Assembly: GCA_963925675.1 (NCBI GenBank)
Contig: CAWUSW010000019.1
Location: 1-23,544 of the forward strand
Reading direction: 5' to 3'
Length of the DNA stretch: 23,544 bases
Source: Eutrophocola sp963925675
GTDB taxonomy: Bacteria > Pseudomonadota > Gammaproteobacteria > Pseudomonadales > Pseudohongiellaceae
Made by a program: the position numbers and the translations under genes. Positions 15,720 through 22,474 of this stretch are shown one piece after another. The notes below the pieces were generated by a model. It was given only the letters and a program-made list of their open reading frames with translations. It did no database searches and was not told where the DNA came from. Each line of letters opens with the position of its first letter. The first letter of the stretch is position 1.

Positions 15720-15827
15720 ATTTACTGGATTTAACCTGACTTATTGCTGAAAACGTAAACTGGAGTAATATAGATAGCCCCCCTATGGAAAAAGTGTTTA
15801 ATCCGGGGCAGGTAGCTAACGATTTAA

Positions 15828-16499
15828 ATGATGCCAATGATACAAGCTTTAGCAACTAATCCAGCAAGCAGTAGCGCTCCTGTAGCTCTGAAAGGCTTTG
15901 TTATATCTGTGCTTTTGCTACTGACGGCCTGTTCAGCAACAACCATTAATATTTCCGGTACCTTCCCGGCGCCGCTTGTGCAAAAGCTGCCTCTTACTGT
16001 CGGAGTCTTCTATGACGATGCCTTCATCAATCACAGCTTTATTGAGATCAATGATAATACCGGCGATGATCAGTACATCATCAATTCCGGCTCTTCACAG
16101 ATAGAGCTTTTTAACACCCTGTTGCCCGCAGTATTTGAAGAAGTGGTGCAGCTGGACAGCATTGAAAGTGCCAGCGCCCTGAGCGGACTTGATGCCGTAT
16201 TTATTCCGGGGATCGAAGAATTCCAGGTCGGGCTACCGCAGAAAACCCGACTCAATGTTTACGAAATCTGGGTGAAATACAATATGCGCCTGGCCCGAAC
16301 AAACGGTGACTATATTGCTGACTGGGTAATGACAGCCTATGGTAAGTCACCAGAAGAGACTTTTCAGTCAGTGGACGCAGGTGTCAATGATGCCGCCAAT
16401 GTTGCCTTACGTGATCTTGCCGCCAGCTTTACCCTGGGCTTTGGCAATGTCCCTGAAATCAAGGAATGGTTACGCTCAGAAAACTTTCTGGAAGAGTAG
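15828..16499 (+). CDS. Lipoprotein of unknown function
   Basis: This 223-residue protein has a lipobox (LLLLTAC, Cys35) behind an unusually long N-terminus. The start may be the first, second or fourth Met (15828, 15831, 15837), and none has a strong ribosome site. The mature part opens with PLTVGVFYDDAF, then has a helix (LFNTLLPAVFEEV), then LDAVFIPGIEEF and a strand pair ending YIADWVMTAYGKS, then a helix at the end (NVALRDLAASFTLGF). This alpha/beta order resembles small outer-membrane lipoproteins that assist a larger machine, but I do not recognise the family. It is the first of two lipoprotein genes behind the VWA pair, 108 bp downstream of the second VWA gene. Confidence 0.8.
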   Translation: MMPMIQALATNPASSSAPVALKGFVISVLLLLTACSATTINISGTFPAPLVQKLPLTVGVFYDDAFINHSFIEINDNTGDDQYIINSGSSQIELFNTLLPAVFEEVVQLDSIESASALSGLDAVFIPGIEEFQVGLPQKTRLNVYEIWVKYNMRLARTNGDYIADWVMTAYGKSPEETFQSVDAGVNDAANVALRDLAASFTLGFGNVPEIKEWLRSENFLEE

Positions 16500-16560
16500 G
16501 AAAAATTAAGTATTTGAAGTTGTATTAAATCAGGCAAAACCACTTTGCAGAGTCATCAAC

Positions 16561-17253
16561 ATGAATATGCTTATATTTAAATTGTCACATATCACTATTC
16601 CCCGCCTGGCCTTTGTCTTACCGGCTATTTTTTATCTGTGCAGTTGTACAACAACTGAAATTGATGAGTTCAGGCAAAGCCCGACCGCCATCAGTTTTGA
16701 TGAAAGTATCGTCATTCTCGGTCGACGCCAGAACAATAACTACGAAACAGAAGAGGACTTTGTCACTTGTGTTGCGGACGTAGTAGGTAGAGGTCAAAAT
16801 TCAATAAGTGTTGTTGATGAACAATTATTTCTTGATGCCATGTTCCCTTTCTTTGAGCCGCGCACAGCGCCGATGCGTACCGGTCATCTGGAGCAATTAA
16901 TGGCAGTGGATGTTGCCGCTGACAAACTCGAGGAGTTTGGTATTGAGTACATTGTCTGGCTGGATGGCATCACCGAGCGCTCTGACCAGTCCGGCTCTAT
17001 TTCCTGCACCATTGGACCAGGCGGCGGAGGCTGTTTTGGTTTTGGTACCTGGACGGATGATGCCAATTTTGAAGCCGAGATCTGGGATCTCGATACAATG
17101 AGCAGCGTTGGCTCGATCAGCACCGACGCTAATGGTCAGTCCTATATGCCGGCTGTGGTTATTCCAATCCCGCTAATCGCCAGGGTGGAAGCCAATGCCT
17201 GCAGCGGTCTGGGCAATCAGCTCAAACAATTTATTAACGGCAGCGGGACCTGA
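16561..17253 (+). CDS. Lipoprotein of unknown function
   Basis: This 230-residue protein has a lipoprotein signal ending YLCSC, with Cys29 the likely anchor. The mature part has SIVILGRRQNNNYETEEDFVTCV near its start, then a long helix (HLEQLMAVDVAADKLEEFG), then IEYIVWLDGITER. A glycine-rich hairpin with two cysteines (SCTIGPGGGGCFGFG) may be closed by a disulfide. It ends with AEIWDLDTMSSVGSIS and a hydrophobic VVIPIPLIA segment. The 'I.YIVWLDG' strand and the 'W....G' strand repeat a pattern seen in the other two cluster lipoproteins with folded mature domains. The gene lies 61 bp behind the previous lipoprotein gene and 48 bp before the M48 protease gene. Function unknown. Confidence 0.8.
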   Translation: MNMLIFKLSHITIPRLAFVLPAIFYLCSCTTTEIDEFRQSPTAISFDESIVILGRRQNNNYETEEDFVTCVADVVGRGQNSISVVDEQLFLDAMFPFFEPRTAPMRTGHLEQLMAVDVAADKLEEFGIEYIVWLDGITERSDQSGSISCTIGPGGGGCFGFGTWTDDANFEAEIWDLDTMSSVGSISTDANGQSYMPAVVIPIPLIARVEANACSGLGNQLKQFINGSGT

Positions 17254-17301
17254 ACTGGTCAGTTCATCATTGATTAAGCTTTTTCCCCTTAGGATGTAGT
17301 C

Positions 17302-18831
17302 ATGAAAAGCTTGCGCTATTTCTTCACAATTTTTGGCATTGCCCGCCTGTATGCGCACACCTGCTCTTTATTAGTAGGTCGCAGCAGCGTATTAGCAGGT
17401 CGCAGCCGCGTATTAGCAGATCGCAGCCACTTATTTTTTGCAATTTCACTGTCATTCTTCCTCGCTGCCTGCGCTGGTAATCCCACTGGTGGAGCAAATT
17501 TCGTGCTCATGAGTGAAAGCGCCGAAATTGAAAAAGGCAGAGAACTGCATGCTGAAATGCTTCAACAAAATCCAATTTACCAGGACCCGGAACTGCAGGC
17601 CTATGTAGAAAAAATTGGCCAGAAGATGGCTGCTATCTCTCATCGTCCGGAGCTGGATTATGTATTCACTATCATCGACAGCCCCGACATCAATGCTTTT
17701 GCCTTGCCCGGTGGCTTTGTTTATGTGAACCGCGGGCTGTTAACTTATCTGAATTCCGAAGCGCAACTGGCTGCTGTGCTTGGTCATGAAATTGGTCATA
17801 TCACAGGCCGCCATGCAGTACGACAGCAAACCGCCGCCAGATCCGCCAGTGCTGCCTCCATAGCCTTGATTTTTGCCACAGGTGTAGATCTGCGAGAAAC
17901 CACCAGTTTGATCAGTGGCGCTCTTATCAGTGGCTATGGGCGAGATATGGAGCTTGAGGCTGACAGCCTGGGTGCCGAGTATCTTTTCAATGCCGGCTAT
18001 AACCCGCTTGCCATGGTGGAAGTCATCGGCGTGTTGAAAAATCATGAAGACTTTTCCAAGAGAACATCGAACCGTACTGCTGTGAGCTATCACGGCCTTT
18101 TTGCCTCTCATCCACGCAACGATACCCGTTTGCAGGAAGCCGTGGGCAAGGTCGGGGCCTTGTCAGATCAGCAAATTGCCGAGAGCGATCCGGCAGTATT
18201 TCGTGAACAGATGACCGGTTTGATTGTTGGCCCCAGCCCCCAGAATGCGGCAGGTGGTGACCAGCGCAACCGCTATTATCAAACCCTGTTTAATTACACC
18301 ATGCTCATCCCGGAAGGGTGGGCGATAGAAGAAACCACGACCACCATGAATAGCGTCAGTATCGACGGGGGAAGCAGCATAAAAGTGGAAGCACAACGAT
18401 TGCAGCAGTCCAAGGAACCCCGATTGTTCATTCGGGAAAACCTTGGCATAAGCGATCTGCAACAATCAGAGTCAATCTCACAATTTGGCCTTACCGGGTT
18501 TACCGGGGTAAATCCTGATACTGCTGAAAGAGTGGCGGTATTCTATCTTGGCCCACGAGCATTTATCCTCACCAGCTCAGCAGGAGAAGGTTTTTCAGAT
18601 GAGCAGTTAATGGAATCAATTCGTAGCTTCAGGCCAATCGCCCGCAATGAAATGCTGTTTGCCAACCCTGTACACATCACCTACATCCAGGCCGATGGTC
18701 AGATCACCTATGCAGATCTGGCACGCCAGACACGACTCACTGAACACCAGGAGGATATGCTCAGACTATTAAATGGCGACTACCCTTTTGGCGAACCTGA
18801 GTCCGGACAATGGGTAAAAATAGCCAACTGA
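17302..18831 (+). CDS. M48-family lipoprotein metalloprotease
   Basis: This 509-residue periplasmic zinc protease resembles BepA/LoiP but is longer. The zinc site is HEIGH (162-166) with the third ligand Glu217 in the ELEAD helix. ALPGGFVYVNRGLL before it and FASHPRNDTR after it are typical of the family. A C-terminal region of about 200 residues (from YYQTLFNYTMLIPEGW) is an added beta domain found in some M48 lipoproteins. The N-terminus is odd: 56 residues precede the lipobox Cys (FFLAAC, Cys57), and they contain a threefold heptapeptide repeat. No later start codon of the usual kinds fits, and AGGA stands seven bases before the ATG. The enzyme probably trims or quality-checks outer-membrane proteins. 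It may belong to the cluster or only adjoin it. Confidence 0.92.
   Translation: MKSLRYFFTIFGIARLYAHTCSLLVGRSSVLAGRSRVLADRSHLFFAISLSFFLAACAGNPTGGANFVLMSESAEIEKGRELHAEMLQQNPIYQDPELQAYVEKIGQKMAAISHRPELDYVFTIIDSPDINAFALPGGFVYVNRGLLTYLNSEAQLAAVLGHEIGHITGRHAVRQQTAARSASAASIALIFATGVDLRETTSLISGALISGYGRDMELEADSLGAEYLFNAGYNPLAMVEVIGVLKNHEDFSKRTSNRTAVSYHGLFASHPRNDTRLQEAVGKVGALSDQQIAESDPAVFREQMTGLIVGPSPQNAAGGDQRNRYYQTLFNYTMLIPEGWAIEETTTTMNSVSIDGGSSIKVEAQRLQQSKEPRLFIRENLGISDLQQSESISQFGLTGFTGVNPDTAERVAVFYLGPRAFILTSSAGEGFSDEQLMESIRSFRPIARNEMLFANPVHITYIQADGQITYADLARQTRLTEHQEDMLRLLNGDYPFGEPESGQWVKIAN
17370..17432 (+). repeat. Three tandem copies of a 21-bp unit in the M48 gene
   Basis: Three direct copies of 21 bp lie at 17370-17390, 17391-17411 and 17412-17432, differing at a few bases. 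Being a multiple of three, they keep the frame and encode the repeated heptapeptide LVGRSSV / LAGRSRV / LADRSHL ahead of the signal-peptide core. The insertion explains the long N-terminus of this lipoprotein and looks like a recent expansion. Confidence 0.85.
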
Positions 18832-18918
18832 TTTTCATCATCTGGCTTTTTTTAGCCCTTATACCCGCCCCCTTATCACTCTACTTCACCCTTTATCCAT
18901 TGTGCCTGAATTCACTTA

Positions 18919-19467
18919 TTACCTTTCAAACAAATGGTATAGGTAATCATAGTCAGGTGCATGTGTTATGCCTTCCGTCGGCGTGCCGGGTTTAAATGCA
19001 TCATGACAACCTTCACAGCTTGCCACCAATACATCACCGCTGGTAGCCAGCAAGCCCTGGTCTTTATTTTTAGCTGCATCAAGAGCAAGCATCGCCGCAT
19101 TGGTCATAGTGCGAGAATAACTGGTCCATGCATCTGAATCAGCCCAGGTGTTGTCGAGGCTGCCAGATCCGCCCAGCGTAATCAGAGGACCTGAACCCGC
19201 CAGCTGAATGGCGTAATACTCAATGGTGCGCCATTCATCAGCAGAGATTTCACGCTCCATAACAGAATAATCCCAGATATAGTGAGCTGAGTGGTCAATC
19301 AGTGTCACCATCAGGGCATTAATGCTTACCGGAACAGGAATACTCCTTTCATCATTCTGGGCAACAAGGGATGCTGAATACGAAAATACTGCCAAGACAC
19401 CCATTACGGTTAAAGCAAGCGCGTTTCTGGCTCGATTTAATAAGGTGGTTTTCAAAGTCAATTTCAT
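18919..19467 (-). CDS. Exported cytochrome c with C-terminal heme site
   Basis: This protein of 182 residues starts at the ATG at 19467, where GAGGA stands eight bases upstream. The frame runs on to a TTG at 19482, which lacks such a site. The signal peptide ends near SLVAQ. The mature part is mainly helical, and its single heme c motif CEGCH (151-155) lies close to the C-terminus, as in class II cytochromes c (cytochrome c' and relatives). It should be a periplasmic electron carrier or gas-binding heme protein. A FNR/ANR-type palindrome lies 61 bp upstream of the start, which would fit control by oxygen or nitric oxide. It converges on the M48 gene, with 87 bp between the stops. Confidence 0.82.
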   Translation of the reverse strand: MKLTLKTTLLNRARNALALTVMGVLAVFSYSASLVAQNDERSIPVPVSINALMVTLIDHSAHYIWDYSVMEREISADEWRTIEYYAIQLAGSGPLITLGGSGSLDNTWADSDAWTSYSRTMTNAAMLALDAAKNKDQGLLATSGDVLVASCEGCHDAFKPGTPTEGITHAPDYDYLYHLFER

Positions 19468-19527
19468 TACTTTAGTCCTCAATCATTAGATATCTGTCTC
19501 AGTGTCACACCAGTTTTTTTTAAATTT

Positions 19528-19541
19528 TTGACTTGCGTCAA
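19528..19541. promoter_or_regulatory. Probable FNR/ANR-type binding site
   Basis: TTGACTTGCGTCAA is a perfect inverted repeat (TTGAC, four bases, GTCAA) with the spacing of FNR-, ANR- and DNR-family operators. It lies in the 149-bp spacer between the divergent cytochrome c and zinc-ribbon genes. The cytochrome gene is the natural target, since its start is 61 bp away and this regulator family commonly controls heme proteins. A TATCTA at 19487-19492 on the minus strand could be the matching -10 box. The assignment rests on the motif alone. Confidence 0.55.
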
Positions 19542-19616
19542 GCAGTGCGACGATTTAAAAATAGCAGTACCTCATGATATCTTTATCTATCTCTCTACAG
19601 GATCTAAATTAACCCC

Positions 19617-19928
19617 ATGGCCAAAAGATTACATGAATGCCCCTGTTGCCATGAGCGCAGCATTTCAAATTACCAGAAAATATTTTCTGTGTCTTTTTCA
19701 CCCGCTTTCTGCCCTCAATGCAAAAAGCAAAGCTATGTTCCGATTATTAATGGCTTGATGGTGCTCACAGCGTGGATGATTCTGACCTGGGTTTTTATCG
19801 GCCTTGCCATTATGGCGGGCATGTCCTTTTTCCTGCTGGGGACCATTCCTGCACTAATTGTTTGTATTGATAGATACCTGATTAAAGCGCCACTGATCGT
19901 CAAGGAACCCCCGGCAGAAACCGAGTAA
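19617..19928 (+). CDS. Small zinc-ribbon membrane protein
   Basis: This 103-residue protein begins MAKRLHECPCC and has a second pair CPQC at residues 32-35, giving a CxxC...CxxC zinc ribbon in the cytoplasm. Two membrane helices follow at about 45-65 and 68-85, with a short charged tail. Similar small proteins of unknown function occur widely in proteobacteria. The ribosome site is weak (CAGGAT, about 14 bases away). It points to ubiX, which starts 96 bp downstream, but the spacing does not force co-transcription. Confidence 0.7.
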   Translation: MAKRLHECPCCHERSISNYQKIFSVSFSPAFCPQCKKQSYVPIINGLMVLTAWMILTWVFIGLAIMAGMSFFLLGTIPALIVCIDRYLIKAPLIVKEPPAETE

Positions 19929-20024
19929 ATCCATTCTCAAATATCCAGGGTTGCCTGGAAGAATAATTGGAAGCCAGGGCCGCAATAGCTACAATGGCAG
20001 GCCGCCAACAAGACAGGTCACATC

Positions 20025-20627
20025 ATGAGTAGTCGTTTTTCCAGCAAACCCAGAATTATCGTAGGCATTAGTGGTGCTTCCGGCGTAATTTACGGAATCC
20101 AGGCCCTAAAAACCTTGCGTGAACTTGAATTTGAAACTCACCTGGTAGTCAGTAAATCTGCCCTGGTGACCTTGAGCCAGGAAAGCTCACTGAAGGCTGC
20201 AGAATTATTCGAGCTTGCGGATGTGCATTACGCCAATTCAGATATCGGCGCTTGTATTGCCAGCGGCAGTTTCCAGACTATAGGTATGTTGATCGCCCCC
20301 TGCTCTATTAAAACTTTATCAGAGGTAGCGACAGGAGTGACCTCCTCACTGCTTAGCAGAGCTGCTGATGTTGTTTTAAAGGAACGCCGAAAACTGGTGT
20401 TGATGGTCAGGGAAACACCACTGCATGCGGGTCACCTGGAAAGTATGCTCAGGGTCACCAATATGGGGGCTATCGTGACGCCGCCGGTTCCTGCTTTTTA
20501 TACACAGCCGGAAACCATTGACGACATAGTATGCCAGAGCATAGGTCGAGTGCTGGATCTGTTCAATGTGGAAAGTGGTCTGGTTAAGCGTTGGGCCGGC
20601 AATCAGCCACAGCGGGAGAAAAAATAA
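20025..20627 (+). CDS. ubiX: Flavin prenyltransferase UbiX
   Basis: UbiX attaches a dimethylallyl group to FMN to make prenylated FMN, the cofactor of the UbiD decarboxylase of ubiquinone synthesis. The 200 residues have the normal family length. Visible signatures are IIVGISGASGVIYG (about 11-24) for the flavin-binding loop, IAPCSIKTLSEVATG in the middle, and LVLMVRETPLHAGHLESML with the conserved Arg and Glu of the prenyl-phosphate site. PPVPAFYTQP near the C-terminus is also typical. ubiD is not in the window. The gene converges on rpmG with a hairpin between them. Confidence 0.96.
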   Translation: MSSRFSSKPRIIVGISGASGVIYGIQALKTLRELEFETHLVVSKSALVTLSQESSLKAAELFELADVHYANSDIGACIASGSFQTIGMLIAPCSIKTLSEVATGVTSSLLSRAADVVLKERRKLVLMVRETPLHAGHLESMLRVTNMGAIVTPPVPAFYTQPETIDDIVCQSIGRVLDLFNVESGLVKRWAGNQPQREKK

Positions 20628-20656
20628 CCTGAAGGCTATTCAGTAATTCTGGGCAG

Positions 20657-20685
20657 GCTTTCCTTCTTTATAAACGAAGGAAAGC
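20657..20685. terminator. Hairpin between convergent ubiX and rpmG
   Basis: A perfect 10-bp stem (GCTTTCCTTC / GAAGGAAAGC) with a 9-base loop lies between the two stop codons. It can form in transcripts from either side, so it may end both. There is no T-run directly after the stem on either strand, so it is not a textbook intrinsic terminator. Confidence 0.55.
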
Positions 20686-20715
20686 AGGTAAACGAAGAAA
20701 AATGTAAAAACCTGA

Positions 20716-20871
20716 TTACTTAATTTTAGCTTCGGTATAGACAACGTGCTTGCGGACTACGGGATCAAACTTTTTGATTTCCATTTTTTCCGGCATGTTG
20801 CGTTTGTTCTTATCAGTTGTATAAAAGTGGCCAGTGCCCGCACTGGAAACCAGTCTGATTTTATCTCTCAT
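20716..20871 (-). CDS. rpmG: 50S ribosomal protein L33
   Basis: This 51-residue protein is too short for common gene-length cut-offs. The sequence MRDKIRLVSSAGTGHFY, then TTDKNKRNMPEKMEIKKFDPVVRKHV and YTEAKIK, is the standard gammaproteobacterial L33. It is the form without the zinc-binding cysteines. It is a component of the large ribosomal subunit. It lies 102 bp downstream of rpmB on the same strand, the usual rpmBG operon. Confidence 0.97.
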   Translation of the reverse strand: MRDKIRLVSSAGTGHFYTTDKNKRNMPEKMEIKKFDPVVRKHVVYTEAKIK

Positions 20872-20973
20872 TATCTTTGCCTCTGCGTTGGCCTTTTACA
20901 TAAAGATGGCGATTATTCGCCCTAAAAGGCCAGTGACTTGAATCTCGTTCCTGTATTTATACCAAGCTTTTTA

Positions 20974-21210
20974 CTAGACCTTGGTACCGTTGGCTCGGAT
21001 ATCACTAAGAACCCGGTCAATACCAAGTTTATCAATGATACGCATCCCTTTGCTGGACAAGCGTAATTTAACAAATCGCTTTTCAGACTCAACCCAGAAC
21101 CTGTGTGAATGAAGGTTCGGGCAAAAACGGCGTCTGGTCCTGTTTTTAGCATGGGACACATTGTTGCCAGTAACAGGTCTCTTGCCGGTAACCATGCATA
21201 CTCTGGACAT
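20974..21210 (-). CDS. rpmB: 50S ribosomal protein L28
   Basis: This 78-residue protein begins MSRVCMVTGKRPVTGNNVSHA, the L28 signature, and continues with HRFWVESEKRFVKLRLSSKGM. The frame extends upstream to 21342, but the true start is the ATG at 21210: it matches the family N-terminus and has GAGG at a good distance. It is a component of the large ribosomal subunit and the first gene of the rpmB-rpmG operon. The predicted promoter is 74 bp upstream. Confidence 0.97.
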   Translation of the reverse strand: MSRVCMVTGKRPVTGNNVSHAKNRTRRRFCPNLHSHRFWVESEKRFVKLRLSSKGMRIIDKLGIDRVLSDIRANGTKV

Positions 21211-21283
21211 TGTATTGCCTCGTTTTACTCGCGAATGAAGCCAACAGGCCCCTTGCGAAAATTCCGTGAAAAAAAGAGCGCGT

Positions 21284-21312
21284 TTTATATCAGAACTCAC
21301 GCTGAAGTACAA
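21284..21312 (-). promoter_or_regulatory. Probable sigma-70 promoter of rpmB-rpmG
   Basis: Read on the minus strand, TTGTAC and TATAAA are separated by 17 bp, and TGA directly before TATAAA makes an extended -10 box. A GC-rich stretch (ACGCGC) follows the -10 box, as is common for ribosomal promoters under stringent control. The predicted start of transcription is roughly 65-70 bp before the rpmB ATG. Confidence 0.6.
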
Positions 21313-21496
21313 GGAAAACTCGGGATCTGCCCAAATTGCCACGCCCCTTAAGCTACAAATTTCACAGATATAGAGAGCGGAAACCCCAACTTATCAAACT
21401 CCCTAGCGCGACAAACTCCCGAAGACAGCCAAGGCTTAGCCCAAAAGGACGCTCAACATATCATGTAAAGCACATAAATAAATTTTCAACTTACTC

Positions 21497-22171
21497 TTAC
21501 AAATGACCCTGTTCTGCCAGAGACTTTACTTCTCCATCGCCTACAATCAGATGATCAAGAGTGCGGATATCAACTTCTGATAACAGGTTTTTCAGGCGCT
21601 GGGTAATACTAATATCTGCCTGGCTCGGCTCTGAAACTCCAGAAGGGTGATTATGAGCAAAAATAATAGCCGCAGCATTGTGGTACAGCGCACGTTTGAT
21701 TACCTCCCGTGGATGAACCGAGGCACCATCTATGGTTCCCAGAAACAGTTCCTCCTGGGCAATAAGCCGATTCTGACTATCAAGGAACAAGCATAGAAAT
21801 ATCTCCCTGCCACGATCAATAAGGCGTGATTTCACGTACTCCCGGGTCATCAGTGAATTAGTAAAAGCATCTTCCCGTAACAGCGATTCTTTCAAACAGC
21901 GCTGAACCAGCTCGTTGGCTGCCTGTAATTCAGCATATTTGCTATCCCCAAGCCCCGGAAGGGCACAAAACTCGTCCCTGGAAGCCCTCAGTATGCCTCT
22001 GAGGCTGCCAAACCCCTTTATCAGGTCTATGGCCAGTTCCACCGCGTTGCTCCCTCTGACCCCCGTACGCAGGAATACCGCCAGTAATTCGGCATCTGAA
22101 AGACTATGGGCACCGGAATTTATCAGCTTCCCCCTGGGTCTTTCACTGTCCGGCCAGTCTGCTATAGCCAT
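21497..22171 (-). CDS. radC: RadC family protein (JAB/MPN domain)
   Basis: This 224-residue protein has an N-terminal helix-hairpin-helix segment (LPGLGDSKYAELQAANE) and a C-terminal JAB domain with the metal motif AHNHPSGVSEPSQAD. RadC is widespread, but its cellular role is unsettled; older DNA-repair assignments are doubtful. The ATG has AAAGGT seven bases upstream. It is divergent from coaBC, the usual neighbour in gammaproteobacteria, and upstream of rpmB in the same direction. Confidence 0.95.
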   Translation of the reverse strand: MAIADWPDSERPRGKLINSGAHSLSDAELLAVFLRTGVRGSNAVELAIDLIKGFGSLRGILRASRDEFCALPGLGDSKYAELQAANELVQRCLKESLLREDAFTNSLMTREYVKSRLIDRGREIFLCLFLDSQNRLIAQEELFLGTIDGASVHPREVIKRALYHNAAAIIFAHNHPSGVSEPSQADISITQRLKNLLSEVDIRTLDHLIVGDGEVKSLAEQGHL

Positions 22172-22474
22172 AAAAATACCTTTATTAAGCTGAAAACCAT
22201 TTGCTAAACCCGGCTATCATTCAGTGGCCTGCCAGGTTTTACCAAGCTGTCATCAAATTGTATCTGCCCGGTCTTGCTGTTAGTCTTTTGCCACTTTTTG
22301 CCCGGACATGTGACTCGGCTATACCGGCTATACTCGCTATACTCGCTATACTGACAAGCCAATAAGCCTGATAATTACGATTTAAGATTCACTTATAAAT
22401 AATAGCTGTTTGTTAATAACTCTTTTTTAATAACTATAGCTCAGGTTTGGTTTTCTGCCTGAGTTTGGACATGC
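22172..22474. other. Divergent spacer between radC and coaBC
   Basis: No gene is visible in these 303 bp. The spacer contains a 9-bp tandem repeat (22316-22351) and an AT-rich right half with a direct repeat of TTAATAACT at 22413-22421 and 22427-22435. Promoters for both genes should be here, but no pair of boxes stands out. Confidence 0.6.
22316..22351. repeat. Four tandem copies of a 9-bp unit
   Basis: Two copies of CGGCTATAC are followed by two copies of TCGCTATAC without spacing. They lie 159 bp upstream of the coaBC start, outside any gene. The array looks like a simple slippage product; no regulatory role is evident. Confidence 0.8.

Noticed and set aside
17740..18111. Minus-strand open frame of 123 codons within the M48 gene
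   Set aside because: It lies antisense to the HEIGH catalytic region and has no family resemblance.
4578..18831. A prophage, genomic island or transposon
   Set aside because: No integrase, transposase, tRNA end, flanking direct repeat or phage structural gene was seen.
18844..18857. GGCT-T6-AGCC as a terminator behind the M48 gene
   Set aside because: The stem is only four pairs and there is no T-run after it.
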